This document shows positions 1-7,726 of a stretch of DNA of 64,000 nt, in pieces; position 1 is the first letter of the stretch; the number at the start of each line of letters is the position of its first letter. The position numbers were made by a program, and so were the translations under genes. The stretch covers positions 62,001 through 126,000 of the forward strand of contig NZ_JBPYCS010000001.1 in assembly GCF_051846935.1 (NCBI RefSeq), written 5' to 3'. Source of the stretch: JBPYCR01 sp051846935 (lineage in GTDB: Bacteria; Bacillota; Bacilli; Bacillales; Amphibacillaceae). A model generated the notes under the pieces. The model was not told where the DNA came from. It searched no databases and saw only the letters and a list, made by a program, of their open reading frames with translations.

Positions 1-990
1 TTGATCGTCCCTTTTTTCGATCAGCAGCGAGGAAATACGATAACGGTGAAACGAATTAACAACGGTTTGTCTGCTAGGGGGCTACAAACGGAAGTAATTA
101 ATGCTACAGCTGAAGTAAGCGCTCATGTATCATTAACTGCTGATATTTATCATGGTTTCCATGCGTATCAGTTTTACAACTTTATGAATAAAGTAAATGA
201 TTCCGTTCAGCCATATGTACTAACGATGACAGGAACCGATTTAAATAAGGATCTATTTAATGAAGCGAAGCGAGCGCAAGTTATTGAAACGTTACAAGGG
301 GCAGAGGCGATTCATGTATTTGAAGAACAGGGAATGAAGACAGTAGCACGAGAGGTTCCTGGGGTTTCCGGTAAGCTATACGTCATTCCGCAAAGTATAT
401 CCCCCTTTCCACAAACTAATTCTTTACATATAAAGGAAAAAGGTACATTTTTATTTATTTTACCTGCTGGTTTGCGTAAAATTAAAAACATACCAAATGC
501 CATTTTTACGTTGGAAAAGCTAAAGGAGGAATACCCGCATATACGGCTGTGGATCGTAGGACCTGTCATTGAAGCAGATGAAGGGGAATACGTAAAAAAA
601 CTTGTCCGTGATCGGGAAAACTGGGTGGACTATATAGGACAGTTGCCTCATGAACAAATGGGCGCTCTTTTAAAAGAAGCGGACGTTGTTTTAAATACAT
701 CCATTTCAGAAGGACAGCCATCTGCAATATTAGAGGCGATGGCTTTAGGAATTCCGCCAATTGTATCATCTAATCATGGCAATAAAAGTATTGTATCGCA
801 TAATGAAACAGGGTTTATTTATCGTAATGAATCGGAATTCATTGACTCTGTTCAGAAATTAATAGATCGCCCACAATTAAGGGAACAAATCGGTGAGAGT
901 GCTAGAGTATATGTAAATAGACATCATGCATTACATAACGAAATAGAAGCTTTGGTTAAGATTTATAAACACGTATTAAATAGGAGATGA
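1..990 (+). CDS. Glycosyltransferase family 4, SenB-like (5' partial)
   Basis: GT-B fold glycosyltransferase cut by the window edge. The visible reading frame opens at base 1 with TTG, but the first residues (IVPFF) already sit inside the usual first beta strand, so a few N-terminal residues are probably outside. Visible landmarks are RGNTITVKRI near residue 10, a short H-A-Y segment then TMTGTDLNKDL near 76-86, a VIPQS segment near 128, and the donor-site region SEGQPSAILEAMALG near 238. From memory this order (GN-x-T, TGTDL-x-x-DL, IxQS, E-G-x-x-x-x-x-EA) matches the family of SenB, which joins selenophosphate to a UDP-sugar. The gene ends 4 bp before selD, which supplies selenophosphate, so translational coupling and a selenium role are likely. 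It could instead be an ordinary GT4 enzyme. Confidence 0.7.
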   Translation: MIVPFFDQQRGNTITVKRINNGLSARGLQTEVINATAEVSAHVSLTADIYHGFHAYQFYNFMNKVNDSVQPYVLTMTGTDLNKDLFNEAKRAQVIETLQGAEAIHVFEEQGMKTVAREVPGVSGKLYVIPQSISPFPQTNSLHIKEKGTFLFILPAGLRKIKNIPNAIFTLEKLKEEYPHIRLWIVGPVIEADEGEYVKKLVRDRENWVDYIGQLPHEQMGALLKEADVVLNTSISEGQPSAILEAMALGIPPIVSSNHGNKSIVSHNETGFIYRNESEFIDSVQKLIDRPQLREQIGESARVYVNRHHALHNEIEALVKIYKHVLNRR

Positions 991-994
991 TTTA

Positions 995-2044
995 ATGACT
1001 TATCAAGAAAAGATAAAATTAACTTCACTATCAAGTAAGGGTGGCTGTGGCTGTAAAATAAATCCATTGGACCTATCCGAGGTTTTAAGTCAGTTGCCGC
1101 AAACGAAAAAGAATCCGAATTTGCTTGTTGGCTTGGACACTTCAGATGACGCAGGGGTTTATCAGTTAAACGAGGAATTAGCACTTGTACAAACGTTGGA
1201 CTTTTTCACACCGATTGTCGATGATCCGTATATGTTTGGTCAAATTGCTGCTGCCAACGCACTAAGTGATGTATATGCAATGGGCGGCAAGCCATTGACA
1301 GTAATGAATATTGTCGGCTTTCCGATCGATACGTTAGATAAACAGATTTTGACGGATATACTAACAGGCGCATCGCATAAAGTTACAGAGGCAGGCGCGA
1401 CCCTTGTTGGTGGACATTCGATTGATGACAAAGAGCCTAAATTTGGGTTATCGGTTACTGGTATTGTACATCCGGAAAAGGTTAAAACGAACAATGGAGC
1501 ACAACCTGGAGATAAGCTTATTTTAACGAAGCCTATTGGTGTAGGAATATTAACGACATCGATAAAAAGAGATATGCTAGATGCGACAGAGCTAGATCGA
1601 CTCATGCAATTGATGGCTGCTTTAAATAAAACAGCAGCTGAAACAATCCAATCGTATACCGTTCATGCATGTACCGATGTTACGGGCTTTAGCTTGCTCG
1701 GTCATGCTTCAGAAATGGCGAAAGGAAGTAATGTAGGAATTACGATCGAAAAAGAGCGCGTTCCTGTTCTGGAGCGCGTTCGAGAACTAGCGGAGCAAGG
1801 AATTGTACCTGGAGGCGCTAAGAAAAACCATCAGTGGCTCCAAGATAAAGTGGTTTATGACGCGGCGGTAGATGAAGTAGATCAACTAATTTTAAGTGAT
1901 CCGGTAACATCAGGTGGACTTCTAATCGCAGTTGCGGCAGATGAAGCGGAAGAGTTAGAGAAGGAACTGCTCAGTAAGGACGTCCAGGCGTCAGTAATTG
2001 GGACGGTTACAGAACAGGACACTGGTAAAATACATGTGAAATAA
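995..2044 (+). CDS. selD: Selenide, water dikinase (selenophosphate synthase)
   Basis: Makes selenophosphate from selenide and ATP in the cytoplasm. At 349 aa it is full length for the family. The N-terminal glycine-rich loop has the catalytic pair Cys18 and Lys21 in GGCGCK, with cysteine rather than selenocysteine. Further landmarks are QTLDFFTPIVDDPY near 67-80, the ATP-binding AIM-synthase-like segments AAANALSDVYAMGG, LVGGHSI and DVTGFSLLGH, and a C-terminal DPVTSGGLL. The start ATG has GGAGATGATTTA upstream and lies 4 bp after the glycosyltransferase stop. No selA, selB, tRNA-Sec or selenouridine synthase is visible in this window, so which selenium product is made cannot be settled here. 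Confidence 0.95.
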   Translation: MTYQEKIKLTSLSSKGGCGCKINPLDLSEVLSQLPQTKKNPNLLVGLDTSDDAGVYQLNEELALVQTLDFFTPIVDDPYMFGQIAAANALSDVYAMGGKPLTVMNIVGFPIDTLDKQILTDILTGASHKVTEAGATLVGGHSIDDKEPKFGLSVTGIVHPEKVKTNNGAQPGDKLILTKPIGVGILTTSIKRDMLDATELDRLMQLMAALNKTAAETIQSYTVHACTDVTGFSLLGHASEMAKGSNVGITIEKERVPVLERVRELAEQGIVPGGAKKNHQWLQDKVVYDAAVDEVDQLILSDPVTSGGLLIAVAADEAEELEKELLSKDVQASVIGTVTEQDTGKIHVK

Positions 2045-2093
2045 GCATCTTTCGTCAGGTGATCTTTAAATTTTAAAGAAACGAACTGAAAAT

Positions 2094-2140
2094 AAAAATG
2101 TTTCCGATTATGGAGCACTTATAATCGGAAACATTTTTTT
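2094..2140. terminator. Bidirectional rho-independent terminator
   Basis: A near-perfect 17-bp stem (AAATGTTTCCGATTAT with its complement) closes on a 9-nt loop and is flanked by A-run and T-run. It sits between the convergent selD and SDR genes and can serve both. Confidence 0.9.
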
Positions 2141-2266
2141 GTAATTTCAGTTTTTCGGATGGTACGTTTCTATTTATACGATAAAGGTAAATCTATCATT
2201 TAAAATTCGTACGTCTACTTGTACATTATTTGCACATTCGATAGCTTTGTATCCTTGATGCTAAAG

Positions 2267-3001
2267 TTACAATGCCGAATACCCACCATCAATTGCCAGT
2301 TCTGCCCCTGTAATATAAGCAGCATCATCACTTGCTAAAAATAGAATGGCATTTGCTACATCTTCTGGCTTACCTAGTCTGCCTAAAGGTGTCAATGCAT
2401 TAATTCGATTCAGAGCGTCTTTACTCGAATCTAGATTTTTAGTCATTGGTGTTTCAATTACTCCTGGGAATACAGCATTAACGCGTATACCATTTCTTCC
2501 GTATTGTGTGGCTGCTGCTTTTGAAATGGCTCGGACGGAACCTTTGGATGCCGAGTAAGAGTTAAGCCCCATTCCTACTTGAGCGGTAACTGAAGATAAG
2601 TTTACAATTGAACCGCTATTGTTTTTCGCCATTGCAGGAGCAACATATTTAATGCCCATCATAGCTCCAAAGCCATTGATTTTGGATAGGAATTCCCAAT
2701 CCTTATAATTAATCTGATCGATTGTTTTTTCGGAAGTCACACCGGCATTATTAATCAGAATATCTATCTTACCAAACTGACTTTCAACATTTTCAACGAG
2801 TGCTTGCCAGTCTTCTTCGCTAGATACATCTAGCTTCATTCCATGAATGTTTTCATGTTCACTAATTTTATCCAATGCTTCTTGATTAATATCGGCAGCA
2901 ATAACAGTTGCACCTTCATTTCTAAATAACGTTGCCATACTTGCGCCAATCCCTGAAGCACCACCGGTTATAATTGCTACTTTTTCATTTAAACGTCCCA
3001 A
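2267..3001 (-). CDS. SDR-family NAD(P)-dependent oxidoreductase
   Basis: Classical short-chain dehydrogenase of 244 aa. The cofactor motif TGGASGIG is at residues 12-19, NNAG at 84-87, and the catalytic Ser136, Tyr149 and Lys153 have the standard 13- and 4-residue spacing. Asp37 at the end of beta-2 (AADIN) suggests NAD(H) preference. The start follows AGGAGGTAATTCG. It is transcribed alone; no neighbour reveals the substrate. It resembles the glucose 1-dehydrogenase/3-oxoacyl reductase-like group, but the specificity is not readable from sequence. Confidence 0.9.
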   Translation of the reverse strand: MGRLNEKVAIITGGASGIGASMATLFRNEGATVIAADINQEALDKISEHENIHGMKLDVSSEEDWQALVENVESQFGKIDILINNAGVTSEKTIDQINYKDWEFLSKINGFGAMMGIKYVAPAMAKNNSGSIVNLSSVTAQVGMGLNSYSASKGSVRAISKAAATQYGRNGIRVNAVFPGVIETPMTKNLDSSKDALNRINALTPLGRLGKPEDVANAILFLASDDAAYITGAELAIDGGYSAL

Positions 3002-3383
3002 TCGAATTACCTCCTAATAAAGTTAGAGATTTAAATAGATAAATACAACAATGAATCTGTCTGAACAGATGCAAATTCCTTATAGTATGCACAACTAGGG
3101 AGATATTATCTACACTTCTATTGTAAATGATTAAAAACAAAAAGAAAAAACATTGAGCTTGTGATTCAATGTAAAATAGTGTCTTTTTAGTATTGGATAA
3201 GAAATATACATAGTGTTTTATTGGTAATAATGCAATCGTTTCAAGGAGAAGAATCGGAAGAAAAAGGCAAGCTGTGTACTGACGAATGATAGATCATTCT
3301 ATACATATATTTTGTTTATGAATAAAAGTGTAACTTTGTACAAACAGATGGGAAGTCCCCATAAACGAGTATCCTTTAGTTAA
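3002..3383. other. Intergenic, no gene
   Basis: No coding potential seen. It holds the exporter operon terminator (3140-3172) and a perfect inverted repeat GAATGAT-AG-ATCATTC at 3284-3299 of unknown role, lying about 280 bp upstream of the SDR start. Confidence 0.6.
3140..3172 (-). terminator. Terminator of the ABC-2 exporter operon
   Basis: On the minus strand ACATTGA, a 9-nt loop and TCAATGT are followed by a T-rich run (TTTTTTCTTTTTG). It lies about 210 bp past the permease stop. Confidence 0.65.
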
Positions 3384-4988
3384 CTATCCTTTTATATCTC
3401 GTCTATTAAAGCAAATGAAACCGATCGAGATAAGGATAGCTGCACAAATTGTTAATAAACTAGTAGGAAGCCAATTCATTTCATCGACTGGCGATTGTGG
3501 TACATGACCGAATGGCGACAATTGCCGCATCCATTGAGGGACATCTAATAAATCACCTAAATAGACAACGAAGAACGAAAAACCTAGGTAAAGCCACACA
3601 AGACTAGTAAATCGAGAGTAAAGCCCAATAATAGTCAGCGCAATCCCAACCATTACCCAAATAGCTGGTAAATAGATAATGGATGCTTTATATACGTTTC
3701 CAAAAGCAAGTGGATCGTTCAATACAACGTTACTGGCAGTCCATAGACCAATAGCAGTAAATGATAACATTATAAAGGAAGTGATTAGTGTAATTATTAA
3801 GTAACTCGCGACCACTTTGGAGCGAGAAATAGGGAGACTTAGAATAAACTCCAAACGATTTTTATTTTCCTCTCCTTTAACCATTGTTATTGTCATAAGT
3901 GCAGGAATTGTGCTGATTATAGCCATGATAGTCATTAATAAAGCAATAAATTGTTCTGTTATTGAAAAGCCGTCTAAAGGCTTAAATAACTTCTGCATCA
4001 TTTCAATATCTTTTATAAAGGATTCTAAATCACCTAATATCGAACCATACGTTACGCCGAGTAAAAACATAGCTACTGCCCAGGAAATTAGTGCAGTTCG
4101 TTGCAATCGAAAGGCTAAACCGATAGGACCTTGTAAAAAAAAGGTTGCATTTTTTCTCCCAGCCCTTGAGGGTAACAAACCAGCTCCTAAATCGCGGCTT
4201 GCATTTAAATAAAAGGCTAGCACGATGAATACAATTGCCCCACCACTCGCTGTTAGTGTTGGCCACCAATAGTTGTTTACAAATACTTCCGAACGAATTA
4301 CCCAACCCAAAGGGGAAAACAAAGAAAGTGTTTCGTTGCTAGTATCACCAATTAAACGAATAATGTAAGAAATACCGAGTACTGCAAAAGAGAGTCCAAT
4401 TGTTCCGCGACCATTTGCAGATACCTGAGCAAAAACAGCAGTTATTGCTGCAAAGAAAACTCCCGTAGCTGCAAGAGCGCTACCATATAATAAAGATCCT
4501 AATAAATCGATACTATCAATTTGTAAGCAATACAACCCGAAACCTACTGAAAACGTTAAGACGATATTAACTGCGAGGATAACGGTAAATGTAGCGCCTA
4601 AATTGGCTAATCGTCCTGTAGGAAGAGAACGAACAAGTTCAATTCTTCCATCTTCTTCTTCGGTTCGTGTATGCCGTGTGACAAAAAATATATTCATAAT
4701 TGCTACGACAATAGCTGTAAAAAGCAACATTTGGTGTGCGAGCATTGCTCCAAATGTATATGTATCCATACCATAATTTTTGCCAATCATAGCAATCAGA
4801 GCGGGATTTTGCATTGTTTCTGCAATCGCTTGCCTATCTGCTTCCGTTGGATATAATTGTAAAAATGAATGGGCAACAACTAAAGTTATGCTCGTTAATG
4901 ACAGTATCCAGATTGGGATTCGAAGTCGATTCTGTCGTAATAAAAAGCGAAAAATCAATCCCGTGTTCATAAATAATGTTTTATGCAT
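3384..4988 (-). CDS. ABC-2 type exporter permease, about 12 TM segments
   Basis: Large integral membrane protein (534 aa from the chosen start) of the family often called exporters of polyketide antibiotics (TnrB-like), with two homologous halves of about six helices. The longer frame opens at 5009, but the ATG at 4988 is preferred: GGAGGTG lies 9 nt upstream and the ATG overlaps the ATPase stop as TAATG. It therefore forms a coupled two-gene operon with the upstream ATPase. Charged loops such as TRHTRTEEEDGR after the second helix are typical of ABC-2 permeases. The substrate is unknown; small-molecule or antibiotic efflux is the family expectation. Confidence 0.85.
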   Translation of the reverse strand: MHKTLFMNTGLIFRFLLRQNRLRIPIWILSLTSITLVVAHSFLQLYPTEADRQAIAETMQNPALIAMIGKNYGMDTYTFGAMLAHQMLLFTAIVVAIMNIFFVTRHTRTEEEDGRIELVRSLPTGRLANLGATFTVILAVNIVLTFSVGFGLYCLQIDSIDLLGSLLYGSALAATGVFFAAITAVFAQVSANGRGTIGLSFAVLGISYIIRLIGDTSNETLSLFSPLGWVIRSEVFVNNYWWPTLTASGGAIVFIVLAFYLNASRDLGAGLLPSRAGRKNATFFLQGPIGLAFRLQRTALISWAVAMFLLGVTYGSILGDLESFIKDIEMMQKLFKPLDGFSITEQFIALLMTIMAIISTIPALMTITMVKGEENKNRLEFILSLPISRSKVVASYLIITLITSFIMLSFTAIGLWTASNVVLNDPLAFGNVYKASIIYLPAIWVMVGIALTIIGLYSRFTSLVWLYLGFSFFVVYLGDLLDVPQWMRQLSPFGHVPQSPVDEMNWLPTSLLTICAAILISIGFICFNRRDIKG

Positions 4989-5902
4989 TAGGAAGCACCT
5001 CCACTGCATATATTTTTTTCGCTCGTTCCTTGGTAATGCCGCATAAATAAGTCTTCAAGCGTAGGAGGGGTACTTTCTAACTTTAAAATTTTATAGTTGC
5101 TTACATACTTTATAACTGCATCCAATTTTTCGGTATCAACTTGAAGGGAAAGCTTTTTCCCATTTTGAGTAATGTCGTGCACACCATTTAGCTTATTTAG
5201 CGACACAATTGGTTCCGACGTTTCAATATGTAGATGTGTTCGTGTTAAATGCCGCATTTCACTTAAAGAGCCAGCTTCGATAATTTCACCTTCGCGAATA
5301 ATCCCAACTGTATCACATAGCTTTTCTACCTCGGATAATATATGGCTTGAGAGCAATACACTTTTTCCCGCTTGTTTCGCTTCTAAGACGTACGATTGAA
5401 ATACACGCTCCATTAGCGGATCTAGTCCAGAGGTTGGTTCATCTAATATATATAAATCAGCATTGGAAGAAAAAGCAGCAACAAGTGCAACCTTTTGTCG
5501 ATTCCCCTTTGAATAAGTACGGCATTTCTTTGATGGGTCTAAATCGAATCGTTCTATTAATTCGTTTCGTCTGCTTTTATGGTTTCCACCCCGAAATTTA
5601 AGAAATAAATCAATTACTTCTCCGCCAGTCAAATTTGGCCATAGGTTTACGTCTCCAGGTACGTAGGCAATCCGTTTGTGAATGTCCACAGATTTTCTCC
5701 ACGTATCTTTACCGAATATTTCGGCTGTACCTTCCGTAGCTTTTAGAATTCCGAGCAGGATTCGAATGGTTGTTGATTTTCCTGCGCCATTTGGTCCGAT
5801 AAAGCCGTATACTTCCCCTTCGTTAACAGATATATTTACTTGATTTAATGCAGTGAAATTTCCAAATCTTTTCGATAACTTATTTGTTCTTAATATGTTC
5901 AT
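4988..5902 (-). CDS. ABC transporter ATP-binding protein (exporter)
   Basis: Cytoplasmic ATPase of 304 aa. Walker A GPNGAGKST is at residues 36-44. The signature loop is the variant YSKGNRQKV at 130-138, and Walker B with LDEPTSGLD is near 153-161, followed by the switch SSHILSEVE. The C-terminal 70 residues form the extension usual for drug-export ATPases. The start follows GAAGGAGGTTAAAAC. It is the first gene of the exporter operon and is divergent from the TetR gene, whose twin operators lie in between. Confidence 0.95.
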   Translation of the reverse strand: MNILRTNKLSKRFGNFTALNQVNISVNEGEVYGFIGPNGAGKSTTIRILLGILKATEGTAEIFGKDTWRKSVDIHKRIAYVPGDVNLWPNLTGGEVIDLFLKFRGGNHKSRRNELIERFDLDPSKKCRTYSKGNRQKVALVAAFSSNADLYILDEPTSGLDPLMERVFQSYVLEAKQAGKSVLLSSHILSEVEKLCDTVGIIREGEIIEAGSLSEMRHLTRTHLHIETSEPIVSLNKLNGVHDITQNGKKLSLQVDTEKLDAVIKYVSNYKILKLESTPPTLEDLFMRHYQGTSEKNICSGGAS

Positions 5903-5989
5903 GTTTTAACCTCCTTCGTTTACTAAGTTTAGGTGCTTTAATGCTACCTATTGTTTATTTCTATTATTCCGGTTGCCATAGCTTTGCAC

Positions 5990-6168
5990 TGTGCAGGCGG
6001 TCGGTTTCAGCGGCCATGACATGAGTCTTCTCGCTCGCAAAATGCGCTCGCTCTGGTGTCTCATGTCATGTTTTTCGTCGGAGTCGCCGTTATTCGTTTC
6101 AAGCACTTGGTTCCTTGATATTGATAGTTGAAGAACTATGTATTGATTGCCATATTACCGCAGGTCTT
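5990..6168. repeat. GC-rich palindromic repeat with conserved tail (copy 1)
   Basis: Contains the inverted pair CATGACATGAGTC / TCTCATGTCATG around a GC-rich core and the family words CGGTCGG and GGAGTCGCCG. A tail ATATTACCGCAGGTCTT at 6152-6168 recurs exactly at 38492-38508 after another copy of the palindrome. Confidence 0.75.
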
Positions 6169-6181
6169 TTGCAAAAAAATA

Positions 6182-6209
6182 ATGAACTATTTTTTGTTTG
6201 TTCGTTCAT
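6182..6209. promoter_or_regulatory. Putative TetR operator 1
   Basis: Inverted repeat ATGAAC-N16-GTTCAT in the divergent region between the exporter operon and its TetR-like regulator. Same arms and same 16-nt spacing as operator 2. Confidence 0.55.
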
Positions 6210-6240
6210 AGTATCGGAGTAAAAATTTAAAGTCAATTAT

Positions 6241-6272
6241 TTTTGAACTACTAAAGTTGTTATCGTTCAAAA
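6241..6272. promoter_or_regulatory. Putative TetR operator 2
   Basis: Inverted repeat TTTTGAAC-N16-GTTCAAAA, 33 bp before the tetR start codon. The shared core TGAAC-N16-GTTCA with operator 1 suggests both are bound by the regulator encoded next to them. Confidence 0.55.
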
Positions 6273-6304
6273 ATATAATTACACTAAATAAAGAGGTGAA
6301 GAAA

Positions 6305-6934
6305 ATGAATGGATTTCAAAGACGTAGCGAAATGAAAAAAAATAATATCGTGCAAGCGGCATTGCGTTTATTTACAAAAAGTGGTGTGCAAAGCGTTTCT
6401 GTTGCAAAGATTGCGAGCGAAGCGAACGTTTCTCAAGTGACAATATATAATTACTTTACTACTAAGGAAAATTTAGTTCAGGAAGTAATCGAAAGCTATA
6501 TCGATCAAGAGTGGAAAGCGTATGAGCAGCTTTTAAATAGCGATCTGCCTTTTCCGGATAAAATCAAACAAATTATATTTGAAAAGAAGGAAGCAACTGC
6601 GCATATGCATGAAAACTTCTATCATTATTTTATGGAAGAGTATTCCGAAAAAGGAAGCTACGTGGATATGTTTTATAAAGAAAAAGCAATCCCAGGCTTT
6701 ATTACGCTTTTTGATGAAGGGAAAAAAGAAGGGTATATTGACCCAACCATATCCAATGAATCGATTTTATTTTATGTAGGCATGTTAAAAGATTACATGC
6801 AGCAAAAAGAAGTAAACGAAAAAGTATTACCCTTGACAGAGGAAATAACGAAGCTGTTTTTCTATGGGATTGTTGGAAAGGAAAAGGGCGAATTGCGTAC
6901 TGTGGACAAAGTAATGAAGGATGACCTCGAGTAA
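6305..6934 (+). CDS. TetR/AcrR-family transcriptional regulator
   Basis: Regulator of 209 aa. The frame is open from 6257, but the ATG at 6305 has GAGGTG 6 nt upstream and places the DNA-binding domain at the N-terminus as is usual. The helix-turn-helix is in residues about 30-60 (SVAKIASEANVSQVTIYNYF). The remaining two thirds are helical, as expected for a ligand-binding/dimer domain. It is divergent from the ABC-2 exporter, and the two TGAAC-N16-GTTCA repeats between them make it the probable repressor of that exporter and of itself. Confidence 0.9.
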   Translation: MNGFQRRSEMKKNNIVQAALRLFTKSGVQSVSVAKIASEANVSQVTIYNYFTTKENLVQEVIESYIDQEWKAYEQLLNSDLPFPDKIKQIIFEKKEATAHMHENFYHYFMEEYSEKGSYVDMFYKEKAIPGFITLFDEGKKEGYIDPTISNESILFYVGMLKDYMQQKEVNEKVLPLTEEITKLFFYGIVGKEKGELRTVDKVMKDDLE

Positions 6935-7008
6935 ATACGATTACGAAGAAAAAGGGCGTAACCTTTTAGGTTCTCATCCGTTATATATACAGAAGACCTG
7001 CACTTATT

Positions 7009-7228
7009 AGTTACTTGGAACGAAAGGCGGCGACTCCACCGGGGAAAGCATGTGTCTTGAGACCCCACAGGAAGTGATTTCTTCCGAGGAGGCTCAAGCG
7101 ATGCCCGCGGAAAGCGTCCGCCAGTAGTGCAAAGTAACGGGTATAACATACCCGATTATTGATATAGAAACAGTTAGAAACAATAGGCGGAAAAGAAAGC
7201 CTAAACATACTATACGAGGGGGGAGCAG
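7009..7228. repeat. GC-rich palindrome plus leader module (copy 1)
   Basis: Starts AGTTACTT and its palindromic part ends AAAGTAAC, enclosing GGCGGCGACTCC, TCTTGAGACCCCACAGG, GAGGAGGCTCAAGC and CGCGGAAAGCGTCCGCC. The right-hand part up to the sigma-factor start carries a hairpin AGGC...GCCT at 7185-7202, then TAAACATACTATACGAGG. This right-hand part is shared with the regions before 16163 and 49681. Confidence 0.8.
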
Positions 7229-7726
7229 GTGAAAAATTCAATTGAGTCCATTTATCTTTATTATTTTTTTGATATTTATCGCTTCCTTCTCTCGTTATGT
7301 CATAATCACCATACTGCTGAAGACCTGGTTCAGGAAACATTTTTACGGGCTTATTTGTATGTTGAGGCAAATAATGATGAAAGCATTAAAGCGTGGTTAT
7401 TCACGGTAGCCTATCGAGCGTTTATTGACCACTATCGTAGACAAGAGCGAATTGAATTAAAAGGAGAAGGTTTTCTTCGAAGTTTTTTTGATAAAAGGAA
7501 AACTCCAGAAGAAGCAGTGGTATTGGATGATGAAATACAGATCGTTATAAATGAGCTGGAAGGCTTAACAGAAAAACAGAAACTAGCCATCTTGCTTCAT
7601 GATTTTCATCAATTATCGTATAAGGAGGCGGCGACTGTTATGGAAGTCTCTTTAGCAAGCTTTAAAGTCAGTTTATTTCGTGGTCGTCAAGTGATTCGCC
7701 GACAGAAAGGAGTGGAAAGCAATTGA
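7229..7726 (+). CDS. ECF RNA polymerase sigma factor
   Basis: A 165-aa sigma-70 family factor with only regions 2 and 4. Region 2 contains AEDLVQETFLRAYLY near 29-43 and AWLFTVAYRAFIDHYRR near 55-71. Region 4 has LTEKQKLAILLHDFHQLSYKEAA with the recognition helix near 140-155. It starts with GTG after a G-rich ribosome site. The stop overlaps the start of the next gene (TTGA), which encodes a membrane anti-sigma factor, the standard arrangement for stress-responsive ECF pairs. Which B. subtilis ECF factor it corresponds to is not clear. Confidence 0.9.
   Translation: MKNSIESIYLYYFFDIYRFLLSLCHNHHTAEDLVQETFLRAYLYVEANNDESIKAWLFTVAYRAFIDHYRRQERIELKGEGFLRSFFDKRKTPEEAVVLDDEIQIVINELEGLTEKQKLAILLHDFHQLSYKEAATVMEVSLASFKVSLFRGRQVIRRQKGVESN

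Noticed and set aside
995..2044. Selenocysteine-containing genes near selD
   Set aside because: I found no gene in the window whose family alignment continues through an in-frame TGA, and no SECIS-like hairpin at a suspicious stop. SelD itself has Cys18.
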